A DNA stretch of 38,874 nt from contig DATNFO010000037.1 in assembly GCA_035606355.1 (NCBI GenBank), forward strand, positions 1 through 38,874, given 5' to 3'. The translations under genes were made by a program, and so were the position numbers. This document shows, one piece after another, positions 16,590-24,277 of the stretch. Positions within the stretch are counted from its first letter, which is position 1, and each line of letters begins with the position of its first letter. The stretch comes from Sulfopaludibacter sp035606355. GTDB lineage: Bacteria > Acidobacteriota > Terriglobia > Bryobacterales > Bryobacteraceae. The notes beneath the pieces are model-generated. The model was not told the DNA's origin, ran no database searches, and worked only from the letters and a program-made list of their open reading frames with translations.

Positions 16590-17264
16590 ATGCAGAGCGC
16601 TCGGGTGTGTATTTCGTTTTTGATGCTTGCCGCGGCCCTTTCGGCTCAGGCCGCCGGCACAATCCAGGCGACCGGCACAGGCACCGTGAACGTCAATCCG
16701 GATCAGGTTCAGCTCAACGTCACTATCTCTACCGACGGCGCAACCGCCGCCGCCGCGACCCAGCAGAACGCCACGCAATCCGCCGCCGTCACCAAAGCCC
16801 TCCAGCAGGTGCTCGGCAATTCCGGCTCGCTACAGACCGTCGGCTATTCCGTCTACCCGCGTTACAGCAACTCGCCCGGGCAAGCCTCCACCATCGTTGG
16901 CTATACCGCGAGCAACACGCTGCAAATCACGTCGAGCGATCTCACGCTCGCAGGCCCGCTGATTGACGCCGCCAACCAGGCGGGCGCGACCAGCACGGCC
17001 GGCTTGAATTTCGGACTTAAGGATTCTGACCCGGCGCGGCTGCAGGCGCTCGCACTCGCTTCGAAGCAGGCGCTCGCTCACGCGTCCGCCATCGCCTCCG
17101 GGCTCGGGGCGCACGCCGGCGCGGTGCTGTCCGCGCAGGAGAGGGCCGCAGTGAGCACGCCGATTTATACCTCTCTGCAAGGCGTCGCCAGTTCTACCCA
17201 AATCACCAGCGGCACCATAGCTGTCAACGCCACTGTGACCGTAACCGTCCAGCTTACGCAATAA
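16590..17264 (+). CDS. SIMPL-domain (DUF541) exported protein
   Basis: A signal peptide (residues 1-21, ending SAQA) is followed by the SIMPL fold: GTIQATGTGTVNVNPDQVQL at the mature N-terminus, a central VGYTASNTLQITSSDL strand, and KQALAHASAIASGLGAHAG, all usual in DUF541/YggE-like periplasmic proteins. Family members are linked to oxidative or envelope stress. A TACAAT hexamer (16578-16583) is 6 nt before the ATG. It heads a three-gene run with msrA (7 nt gap) and the phosphoesterase (2 nt gap), which fits a stress-repair role. Confidence 0.92.
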   Translation: MQSARVCISFLMLAAALSAQAAGTIQATGTGTVNVNPDQVQLNVTISTDGATAAAATQQNATQSAAVTKALQQVLGNSGSLQTVGYSVYPRYSNSPGQASTIVGYTASNTLQITSSDLTLAGPLIDAANQAGATSTAGLNFGLKDSDPARLQALALASKQALAHASAIASGLGAHAGAVLSAQERAAVSTPIYTSLQGVASSTQITSGTIAVNATVTVTVQLTQ

Positions 17265-17271
17265 TTAGAGC

Positions 17272-17808
<537 letters not shown>

Positions 17809-17810
17809 CC

Positions 17811-18338
17811 ATGCGCGTCGCGATTCTCTCCGATATTCACGACAACGTCTGGAAACTGGCGGCGGCGCTCGGCTCGCTGCAGGACGCCGATGCGCTCCTC
17901 TGCTGCGGCGATCTCTGTTCGCCGTTCGTCGTCCATCAAATGGGTCGCGGATTTGCCGGGCCGATCCATGTCGTCTTCGGCAACAACGATGCCGACCTGT
18001 TCCGCATTACGATGAATGCGCGCAAGTACCCGCACATCCAACTGCACGGCGAAATCTTCCGCGGCGAATTCGGCGGCCGGCGTTTTGCGATGAATCACTT
18101 CGATGCCATCGCGCGGCCGCTCGCGGCATCCGGGGAATTCGATGTGGTGTGCTTCGGGCACAACCACAATTTCGAGATCGCGCGAATCGGAGCGGCGCTG
18201 GCGATCAACCCGGGTCCGATTATGGGAGCGGCGTTCGACGCCAACGGCGAATCCCGCGACGTGCCTTCGACGTATGTGATCTACGACACCGAATCGGACG
18301 TAGCGACCGGTCTCCAGACCGGTTGCAGGCGCGCATAG
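17811..18338 (+). CDS. YfcE/MJ0936-type metallophosphoesterase, C-terminus supplied by a repeat
   Basis: A 175-residue metal-dependent phosphodiesterase. The motifs are complete: LSDIHDN (D-x-H, residues 7-13), CCGDLCS (GD), VFGNNDAD (GNxxD-like) and CFGHNHNF (GH-x-H). Family members cleave cyclic or model phosphodiesters; the natural substrate is often unknown. It follows msrA by 2 nt. The family-like part ends at YVIYDTES; the remaining 14 residues (DVATGLQTGCRRA) are read from the dispersed hairpin repeat at 18299, so the original stop was probably lost. Confidence 0.92.
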   Translation: MRVAILSDIHDNVWKLAAALGSLQDADALLCCGDLCSPFVVHQMGRGFAGPIHVVFGNNDADLFRITMNARKYPHIQLHGEIFRGEFGGRRFAMNHFDAIARPLAASGEFDVVCFGHNHNFEIARIGAALAINPGPIMGAAFDANGESRDVPSTYVIYDTESDVATGLQTGCRRA

Positions 18339-18372
18339 CGCGCCAGGGTACCGGCCTGCAGACCGGCACCTG
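18299..18372. repeat. Short hairpin repeat family, copy 1
   Basis: ACCGGTCT-CC-AGACCGGT (18306-18323) is a perfect 8-bp stem. It is followed by GGCGCG/CGCGCC around CATAG and by a second, inverted half-copy (ACCGGCCTGCAGACCGGC), so the whole forms a larger imperfect hairpin. The first 27 nt recur with one change at 38229-38255. It lies between convergent genes and could act as a bidirectional terminator. Confidence 0.8.
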
Positions 18373-18603
18373 CTAGCACCCGTGTTCGCGGGCGTGCTCC
18401 CTGAGGGCGCCCATGGCGCGCTCTTTTGCTCCTAATTCGCGTTCGATTTCGCGATCGGTTTCGTCCACGCGCATGTCATCCTGCATGCGCAACGCTTCAG
18501 CCGCATCTTTGGCGAGCTCGGAAAGGCGAATGAGATGTTTCTGGACTCCGTCAATCAACTGCTGTTTGAGCAGACACGGCGCAGGTGTGCGAGCGGCGGT
18601 CAT
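18373..18603 (-). CDS. Small helical hypothetical protein
   Basis: A 76-residue soluble protein rich in Glu, Arg and Ala with heptad-like spacing (LIRLSELAKDAAEALRMQDD, DREIERELGAKERAMGALRE), so probably a helical bundle or coiled coil. It starts at ATG 18603, 3 nt after the stop of the tiny ORF at 18607-18771. The family was not recognised. Its stop codon directly abuts the repeat at 18299-18372. Confidence 0.6.
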   Translation of the reverse strand: MTAARTPAPCLLKQQLIDGVQKHLIRLSELAKDAAEALRMQDDMRVDETDREIERELGAKERAMGALREHAREHGC

Positions 18604-18606
18604 TCG

Positions 18607-18771
18607 TCAGAAAATTAAAGAGCCGGTGACCGTCGAACTGCGGCGGCCAGCCGGCTCCTGCTTAATCATCCAGCATTTGTGTTCGATGCCCCAGCCTACG
18701 TTCACTGCCGGGGTGCCTCCCACGCTTTCAAGATACCGCTGTTGGAATGGGCTGTGTGTACGCGCCTTCAC
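18607..18771 (-). CDS. Possible 54-residue protein, coupled
   Basis: The ORF starts at GTG 18771, overlapping the TGA of the upstream ORF as GTGA, and stops at TGA 18607, 3 nt before the next start. The product reads PFQQRYLESVGGTPAVNVGW in its first half and CWMIKQEPAGRRSS later. No family was recognised and codon evidence is limited; the tight packing on both sides is the main argument that it is real. It could be a decayed gene. Confidence 0.4.
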   Translation of the reverse strand: MKARTHSPFQQRYLESVGGTPAVNVGWGIEHKCWMIKQEPAGRRSSTVTGSLIF

Positions 18772-18983
18772 TCGCCCGTGGAATTTGCGAGCCGCCGCGC
18801 CACTTCCGTGTAAATCTGCACGGCCGCCCGCAACTGCCGCACCTCCTCTTCCAGCGCGGCGCGCTGCCTCCGCAGTCCATCCAACTTTCTGCCTTTATGC
18901 AATCCGCTGTGAGCTCTTTTCCGCTTTTCCATCCGCTGCAATGGCATGTAGACAATATGGAGCACCGGGTCCGGAATCACCAT
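18768..18983 (-). CDS. Small coiled-coil hypothetical protein
   Basis: The product of about 71 residues begins MVIPDPVLHIVYMPLQR, then has a basic stretch (MEKRKRAHSGLHKGRKLDGL) and a coiled coil (RRQRAALEEEVRQLRAAVQI). ATG 18983 was preferred over ATG 19040 because the latter overlaps the start codon of the divergent DinB gene, and a TACAAT hexamer at 19006-19001 (minus) fits a promoter 17 nt before 18983. ATG 18947 is also possible. It heads three tightly packed small ORFs. No function can be assigned. Confidence 0.55.
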   Translation of the reverse strand: MVIPDPVLHIVYMPLQRMEKRKRAHSGLHKGRKLDGLRRQRAALEEEVRQLRAAVQIYTEVARRLANSTGE

Positions 18984-19001
18984 AAACAGGGAGTAAAAAA
19001 A

Positions 19002-19031
19002 TTGTAAGGAGCAGCCCTGAAAGAGTACACT
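19002..19031 (+). promoter_or_regulatory. Candidate promoter of the DinB gene
   Basis: TTGTAA (19002-19007) and TACACT (19026-19031) are 18 nt apart, and the ATG is 7 nt further on, which suggests a leaderless transcript. The region overlaps the probable promoter of the divergent small-ORF cluster. Confidence 0.45.
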
Positions 19032-19038
19032 AACTTTC

Positions 19039-19590
19039 ATGCAATATTACGGATCGAAGGAAATGGCGGCAAGCTTCCGCACTGTCCGCAACAACACGAT
19101 TGCGGTTGCCGAAGAGATTCCGGAAGACAAGTACGGCTTCCGGGCCACACCGGAGAACCGCACCGTGGCCGAGACCCTGGTGCACATCGCCCGCTACTGC
19201 GAGGGAGCGGAGAAGATTCACAAAGAGTTGCACCTCTCCACCCTGGAGGGCTACGATTTTATGTCCTTCTGGATGCCCATTCTTACCGACGAGAAGACGC
19301 CCCGTAGCAAGGCGCAGATTGTCGAGATGCTGCGCACCTCCGGCGACCGCTTTGCCGGATGGCTCGAAAGCCTCAGCGACGGCTATCTCGCCGAGCGGGT
19401 GGAAATGCCTTCGATGATGCCCGGGCCGCGCAGCAAAACCCGCTTCGAAATGTTGCTCAGCGTAAAAGAGCATGAGATGCACCATCGCGGACAGTTGATG
19501 GTGTTGCAGCGCATGACCGGAGGCGTTCCGCCGCTCACGCGCGCGATGCAGGAACGCATGGCGCAAATGGCCGCGGCCGCCAAAAAGTAG
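19039..19590 (+). CDS. DinB-superfamily protein
   Basis: A 183-residue four-helix-bundle protein. The three expected metal-binding histidines are present: ETLVHIARYC (His49) and KEHEMHHRGQL near residues 138-147. DinB-like proteins include thiol transferases that use bacillithiol or mycothiol, and many uncharacterised members; the exact reaction is unknown here. It has its own promoter and no Shine-Dalgarno. Its stop is one nucleotide from the stop of the convergent gene at 19592. Confidence 0.9.
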   Translation: MQYYGSKEMAASFRTVRNNTIAVAEEIPEDKYGFRATPENRTVAETLVHIARYCEGAEKIHKELHLSTLEGYDFMSFWMPILTDEKTPRSKAQIVEMLRTSGDRFAGWLESLSDGYLAERVEMPSMMPGPRSKTRFEMLLSVKEHEMHHRGQLMVLQRMTGGVPPLTRAMQERMAQMAAAAKK

Positions 19591-19591
19591 C

Positions 19592-20338
19592 CTACTGGGG
19601 CGGACCGAATAGCGAGAGGGGTTGGAGTGAGACGACTTTCCACTTCGACCCCTCTTTTTTCATTTTCGCGACGATGTTTTCCCGGCGGTGTTTCGTGGTG
19701 GCCTCCGTGCCGCGCGACGTGAGGCTCAACTCCCAATCCACCGTCAGCGTGCGGTCGGTGTCCGTGCCGTCATTCGAAGTAAGTTCGAGCGCCGCATCCA
19801 CGTCGAAGTCGCGCGAGAGCGCGGCGACGTTCGCCTGAAAATTGTCGAAGCCCGGCATCGAGCGGTCGAACACAGCGAGGAAGGGAACCCCGCCGGCATT
19901 GTCATCTTCGTGCGCCAGCGCCGCGGACGCGGTCGCCAGCGACTCCCACGCGCTATCGGCGTCCGGCGGCGCGAACAGACGAGACGGCTGGAGCGAGACA
20001 ATCCGCTCTCCCGAAACTTTCGCCGTCACCTCCGCGGTCCGCGTGGTGCGACTCCGCGCGCCGCCGCGGCCCGTCATTTCCAGAGTCCACTTCATGCGGT
20101 CGCCGCCGAGGAACGTAACATTCGCCGTTACGTCGAAACGGTTGAGCAGCGCTTCTGTGTCCTTGCGAATCTCCTTATACCCCGGCGCGGTGGGATCGAA
20201 GAGCAGCCACAGGCCTTTGGCATTCGGCGCGCTCAGATCGTCGATGGCGGCTTGAAAGACCTGCCGCGAATCCTGCGCACAGACACTGCCGGCAATCGCC
20301 GCCACGAGCAACGCGACAGCTACTCCCCGCGGCATCAT
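19592..20338 (-). CDS. Exported protein with internal tandem duplication
   Basis: Starts at ATG 20338, overlapping the argJ stop (ATGA). Residues 1-22 are a signal peptide (MMPRGVAVALLVAAIAGSVC ending before AQD). The mature protein is two similar halves of about 110 residues: the first has FDPTAPGYKEIRKDTEALLN and ends IVSLQPSRLFAPP; the second has FDRSMPGFDNFQANVAALSR and ends KVVSLQPLSLFGPP. The fold may be NTF2-like (SnoaL-type), an inference from size and strand pattern. It ends the aroC operon although its export signal is out of place among housekeeping enzymes. Function unknown. Confidence 0.8.
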   Translation of the reverse strand: MMPRGVAVALLVAAIAGSVCAQDSRQVFQAAIDDLSAPNAKGLWLLFDPTAPGYKEIRKDTEALLNRFDVTANVTFLGGDRMKWTLEMTGRGGARSRTTRTAEVTAKVSGERIVSLQPSRLFAPPDADSAWESLATASAALAHEDDNAGGVPFLAVFDRSMPGFDNFQANVAALSRDFDVDAALELTSNDGTDTDRTLTVDWELSLTSRGTEATTKHRRENIVAKMKKEGSKWKVVSLQPLSLFGPPQ

Positions 20339-21513
20339 GTCCGGTAGCTCGCGTTGATCCGGATGTACCCCTCCGTAAAGTCGCACGTCCAGAAGCGAGC
20401 CTCGCCTTTGCCTTTGCCGCGGATGGCAAATCGAATCTCGCATTCCGCGGCATCCAGCTTCTTCTTCAACTCTGCTTCCGGGAATGGCGCAGCCAGCCCT
20501 GCTTTGCACACCGCTATTCCCTGCATGAAAATGTCCGTCTTCCGCGGATCAAACGCGACGCCGGCATTTCCCGCGGCGGAGAGGATGCGGCCCCAGTTGG
20601 GGTCGGACCCGGCAATTGCCGTCTTCACGAGCGGTGAGTTCGCAATGGCGCGCGCCAGTTTTGCCGCTGCCTCGTTGTTGCCCGCGCCCGAGACGTCGAT
20701 GGTGACCAGCTTACTCGCGCCTTCGCCGTCTTTCGCGATCGCCTTCGCCAGCGACTGCATCACACCTGTGATGGCTTCTTCCACCTTCGCGAGTTCCTTC
20801 GGATCCGGCCGGACGCCGGAAGCGCCATTCGCCAGCAGCACCAGCGTGTCATTGGTCGAGGTGTCCCCGTCCACGGAGATACGGTTGTAGCTGCGCTCCA
20901 CACCGCGCTTGATCATCGCGCGCAGAGCGGCCGGAGGAATCACCGCGTCGGTGAGCACGAAACCGAGCGTGGTCGCCATGTTCGGCTGAATCATTCCCGA
21001 GCCCTTGGTCATGCCCGCAACCCGCACCGTGCCCCGCCGCATCTTCACTTCGGCGAAAGCCGTCTTCGGCACCAGGTCCGTGGTCATGATCGCGCGCGCC
21101 ACATCGTCGAAACGTTCCGTACCGAGCCCTTCAATCAGCTTGGGGAGCGATCGCGTAATTTTCGCCGCCTCCAGCTCGACCCCGATGACTCCGGTGGATG
21201 CAGGCAGCACCTGAACGGGCGGAAGTTTCAGCAGCTTCGCAACCGCCTTAGACGTCGAGAGCGCCACAGCATCGCCCGTCCGCGTGGCGCAATTCGCATT
21301 GCCGGCATTGACCAGGATCGCGCCTACTAAGCTGCGCGAGAGTTTCAAATTGCGCTTGCAAAGGCGCACAGGGGCGGCCTGCACGCGATTTTGCGTGAAC
21401 ACGGCCGCGGCCGCGGCAGGCAGTCCCGTGACGATCAGCGCGAGATCGTCGCGTTCCACCGCGCGAATTCCGGCGTAAGTGGCGGCGTATGCGTAACCCA
21501 ACGGAAGGTTCAA
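20335..21513 (-). CDS. argJ: Bifunctional glutamate N-acetyltransferase / ornithine acetyltransferase
   Basis: The product transfers acetyl from N-acetylornithine to glutamate, and in bifunctional forms also makes N-acetylglutamate from acetyl-CoA, in arginine biosynthesis. The self-cleavage motif KGSGMIQPNMATTLGF is intact; cleavage before the Thr after MA yields the two subunits. GNANCATRTGDA and the C-terminal EGYIRINASYRT are also family-like. The start is TTG 21513, supported by AGGAGAA 8 nt upstream, and it overlaps the fmt stop as TTGA. At 392 residues the length is normal. It is cytoplasmic. Confidence 0.96.
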   Translation of the reverse strand: MNLPLGYAYAATYAGIRAVERDDLALIVTGLPAAAAAVFTQNRVQAAPVRLCKRNLKLSRSLVGAILVNAGNANCATRTGDAVALSTSKAVAKLLKLPPVQVLPASTGVIGVELEAAKITRSLPKLIEGLGTERFDDVARAIMTTDLVPKTAFAEVKMRRGTVRVAGMTKGSGMIQPNMATTLGFVLTDAVIPPAALRAMIKRGVERSYNRISVDGDTSTNDTLVLLANGASGVRPDPKELAKVEEAITGVMQSLAKAIAKDGEGASKLVTIDVSGAGNNEAAAKLARAIANSPLVKTAIAGSDPNWGRILSAAGNAGVAFDPRKTDIFMQGIAVCKAGLAAPFPEAELKKKLDAAECEIRFAIRGKGKGEARFWTCDFTEGYIRINASYRT

Positions 21514-22439
21514 GAGCGTGCTTCTCCTACAGTCTCATTCTCGGCGATGTGCTGGCCGTTGGCGAAATCGGCGGCGCTCATCCGCTTGCGTCCTTCCGCC
21601 TGCACCTCGATCAATTCCAGCGCACCCTCCCCACAGGCAATCGTGAGAGGTTTGGTGCTGACGATAGCGCCCGCCGTTCCCCTTGCGGTATGAGGGCGCG
21701 AGCGCCAGATGTGCAGCGGATGACCGCGAAAGATGGTGAAGGCTCCGGGCCACGGCTGAAATCCGCGCACCCGGTTGTGGATGGCCTGCGCGGATTGCGA
21801 CCAATCGATGAGCCCATCCTCCTTGTTGATAATCGGCGCGTGAGTGGCCAGCGAGTCGTCCTGCTTTTCGGCGGCGATTGTTCCCGCTTCCAGCCCGGCG
21901 AGCGTCTCGACCAGAAGATCGGCGCCCATTTCCGAAAGGCGGTCCGCCACTTCAACCGAAGTCTCGTCCGCGCCGATGCCGGTTTCGCGTTTCAACAGCA
22001 TGTCGCCGGTATCGAGTCCGGCATCAATGCGCATCGTCGTCACGCCGGTGAGGGTTTCGCCGTTGACGATCGCCCATTGCACCGGTCCGGCGCCGCGATA
22101 CTTCGGCAGCAGCGATGCGTGCACATTGATAATCCCGAGCCGCGGAATATCGATGACGGATTGCGGAATAATCTGCCCATAGCCCACCACCACCATCACG
22201 TCGGGCGCCAGCTCGCGCAGTCGCGCGACGGCTTCGGGCCGGCGCACGCGCTCCGGTTGATAGACCTCTATTCCCAGTCGCAGGGCGGCTTCCTTTACGG
22301 GCGGCGGAGCGAGTTGACGTCCGCGGCCGCGGGGACGGTCAGGCTGTGTGACCGCGAGCAGCACCTCGTGACCCGCCTGGACCATGCGCTCCAGCGTGGG
22401 AACGGCAAACGCGGGCGTGCCCAGGAAGACGGTGCGCAT
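21510..22439 (-). CDS. fmt: Methionyl-tRNA formyltransferase
   Basis: The enzyme formylates initiator Met-tRNA using 10-formyl-THF. Motifs: MRTVFLGTPAFAVPTLERMV at the N-terminus, the folate/catalytic segment GIINVHASLLPKYRGAGP (Asn/His pair), and GVTTMRIDAGLDTGDML with the catalytic Asp. The C-terminal OB-like tRNA domain follows. At 309 residues it is normal. It is 6 nt after def, the usual partner, whose product removes the formyl group. Confidence 0.98.
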   Translation of the reverse strand: MRTVFLGTPAFAVPTLERMVQAGHEVLLAVTQPDRPRGRGRQLAPPPVKEAALRLGIEVYQPERVRRPEAVARLRELAPDVMVVVGYGQIIPQSVIDIPRLGIINVHASLLPKYRGAGPVQWAIVNGETLTGVTTMRIDAGLDTGDMLLKRETGIGADETSVEVADRLSEMGADLLVETLAGLEAGTIAAEKQDDSLATHAPIINKEDGLIDWSQSAQAIHNRVRGFQPWPGAFTIFRGHPLHIWRSRPHTARGTAGAIVSTKPLTIACGEGALELIEVQAEGRKRMSAADFANGQHIAENETVGEARS

Positions 22440-22445
22440 CGCGCG

Positions 22446-22961
22446 TCAGTCCCAATCTCCGGCGCGCCGCAACTTTGTGATCTTGCGCTTCATGAGGTCG
22501 CGTTTGAGCGCGCTGATGTGGTTGATGTAAAGGCGTCCGTAGAGGTGGTCGGTTTCGTGCAGCAGGGCGCGCGCCAAAAGATCCTCGCCGCTCACCTCAA
22601 TGGTTTCCCCTTTGGCGTTCTGCGCGCGGGCCGTGACGCGGTGGGCGCGGCGCACTTGTTCGCGAAATCCGGGGATGCTGAGGCAGCCTTCCTCGCCCGT
22701 CTGTTTGCCTTCCACCTTCACAATCTCCGGATTGATCAGCACGATCCGTTCGGCTTCATTTTCGCCGTTCGAGCAATCGATGACCGCGATCTTTTTGCCG
22801 ATGCCGATTTGCGGCGCCGCCAGCCCGACGCCTTTCGCCGCGTACATGGATTCGAACATGTCGTCGAGCAGCGTGTGCAGCTCCGGCGAATCGAAATCGG
22901 TTACGGTGTCGGCTTCGCGTTCCAGCACGGGGTCGCCGAATTTAACAATCGGATAAACCAT
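22446..22961 (-). CDS. def: Peptide deformylase
   Basis: The enzyme removes the N-formyl group from new proteins. All three motifs are present: GVGLAAPQIG (residues 44-53), EEGCLSIPG (metal Cys) and LLHETDHLYGRL (HExxH). A Leu replaces the usual Gln before the HETDH motif, a tolerated variant. At 171 residues the length is standard. It lies 3 nt after aroC and 6 nt before fmt in one operon. Confidence 0.97.
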   Translation of the reverse strand: MVYPIVKFGDPVLEREADTVTDFDSPELHTLLDDMFESMYAAKGVGLAAPQIGIGKKIAVIDCSNGENEAERIVLINPEIVKVEGKQTGEEGCLSIPGFREQVRRAHRVTARAQNAKGETIEVSGEDLLARALLHETDHLYGRLYINHISALKRDLMKRKITKLRRAGDWD

Positions 22962-22964
22962 AGT

Positions 22965-24137
22965 TCAGAAGTCTTTCACCTGCTGCATGTAGCCGGCGTA
23001 GTTGCGCCGCGTTTCCTGTAGCGAATCGCCGCCGAATTTTTCGAGGAACGCCTGCGCCAGAACAATCGCCACCATCGCCTCCCCGATCACGCCGGCGGCC
23101 GGGACCACACAAACATCGCTGCGCTCGTACGCGGCCAGTGCGGGCTCGCGCGTTTCCAGGTCCACCGATTCAAGCGGCCGGCGAAGCGTCGAGATAGGCT
23201 TCAGCAGCCCGCGCACCACCACATCCTGTCCGTTCGTGATGCCGCCTTCGAGCCCGCCCGCGCGATTGGCGCCGCGCGTGAACCGCCGCTCTTCGCGGTT
23301 GTAATGGATCGTGTCCTGCACCTTGCTTCCGAATGCCGATGCGCCTTCCGCGGCGAAGCCGACCTCCACGCCCTTGACGGCCTGCATGGAAACGATCGCC
23401 TGCGCCAGGCGGCCGTCCAGGCGCGTGTCCCAGGCGATGTGCGACCCCAGGCCGACCGGCAAGCCGCGCGCGACTACTTCGAACACGCCGCCGGCCGTAT
23501 CGCCGGTGCGGTACGCTTCATCCACCACTTCCTTCATGCGAGCCTCTACGGCGGGGTCGACGCAGCCGAGCAGCACTTCGTCCCTGGCGGCGAGCGCGGT
23601 GAGCTCGTCCCAGGTCGCGGGCCGGTCCAGAAACACGGGGCCGACCGCGATGACGTGGCTGAGCACCTGGACTCCGAATTCGGCGAGCAGCGCCTTCGCC
23701 AGCGCGCCGACGGCTACACGGGCCGCGGTTTCCCGGGCGCTGGCGCGTTCCAGAATGTACCGCGCGTCGTGGTAGTTGTACTTGATAGCGCCAGCGAGGT
23801 CCGCGTGCCCCGGCCGGGGCCGCGTGACGGGCTTGGACTTCGGGTCCGCCGTGTCGGCGCTCTCGACGGGCAGAACGTCGGTCCAATTCTGCCAGTCGCG
23901 ATTGCGGATGACGATGGCGACGGGCGAGCCGATGGTATGCGAGTGACGCACGCCCGCAACGATTTCGGCGCGATCGGTTTCGATCTTCATGCGGCCGCCG
24001 CGGCCGAACCCCTGCTGCCGCCGCCACAACTCGCGGTTAACGCGCTCCAAAGATATCGGAATACCGGCCGGAAATCCCGTCACCGTAGCGACGAGGCACT
24101 CCCCGTGTGACTCCCCTGCCGTCTCAAAACGAAGCAT
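22965..24137 (-). CDS. aroC: Chorismate synthase
   Basis: The enzyme converts EPSP to chorismate with reduced FMN as cofactor, the last step of the shikimate pathway. The N-terminus MLRFETAGESHGECLVATVT, the GFGRGGRMKIETD segment and ERASARETAARVAVGALAKA are the conserved signatures. At 390 residues it is normal. It is the first gene of the operon aroC-def-fmt-argJ-secreted protein, divergent from the radical SAM gene. Confidence 0.97.
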   Translation of the reverse strand: MLRFETAGESHGECLVATVTGFPAGIPISLERVNRELWRRQQGFGRGGRMKIETDRAEIVAGVRHSHTIGSPVAIVIRNRDWQNWTDVLPVESADTADPKSKPVTRPRPGHADLAGAIKYNYHDARYILERASARETAARVAVGALAKALLAEFGVQVLSHVIAVGPVFLDRPATWDELTALAARDEVLLGCVDPAVEARMKEVVDEAYRTGDTAGGVFEVVARGLPVGLGSHIAWDTRLDGRLAQAIVSMQAVKGVEVGFAAEGASAFGSKVQDTIHYNREERRFTRGANRAGGLEGGITNGQDVVVRGLLKPISTLRRPLESVDLETREPALAAYERSDVCVVPAAGVIGEAMVAIVLAQAFLEKFGGDSLQETRRNYAGYMQQVKDF

Positions 24138-24242
24138 TTGTAGTGAATTTTTATCGTAGCAGAGTGGGAGCTGGATTCCACCGCGAGCTGCCCGCGAAGC
24201 TCGCCTGGCATTTGGCGCCTGACCGGATACTCCCTGAAATTA

Positions 24243-24251
24243 TGCTATATT
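24243..24251 (+). promoter_or_regulatory. Extended -10 promoter of the radical SAM gene
   Basis: TGCTATATT is an extended -10 (TGn followed by TATATT), 26 nt before the ATG at 24278. No good -35 is needed for this promoter class. No Shine-Dalgarno is seen in the short leader. Confidence 0.5.
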
Positions 24252-24277
24252 CACCTTTTTAGCACTCATTCTCTGAA

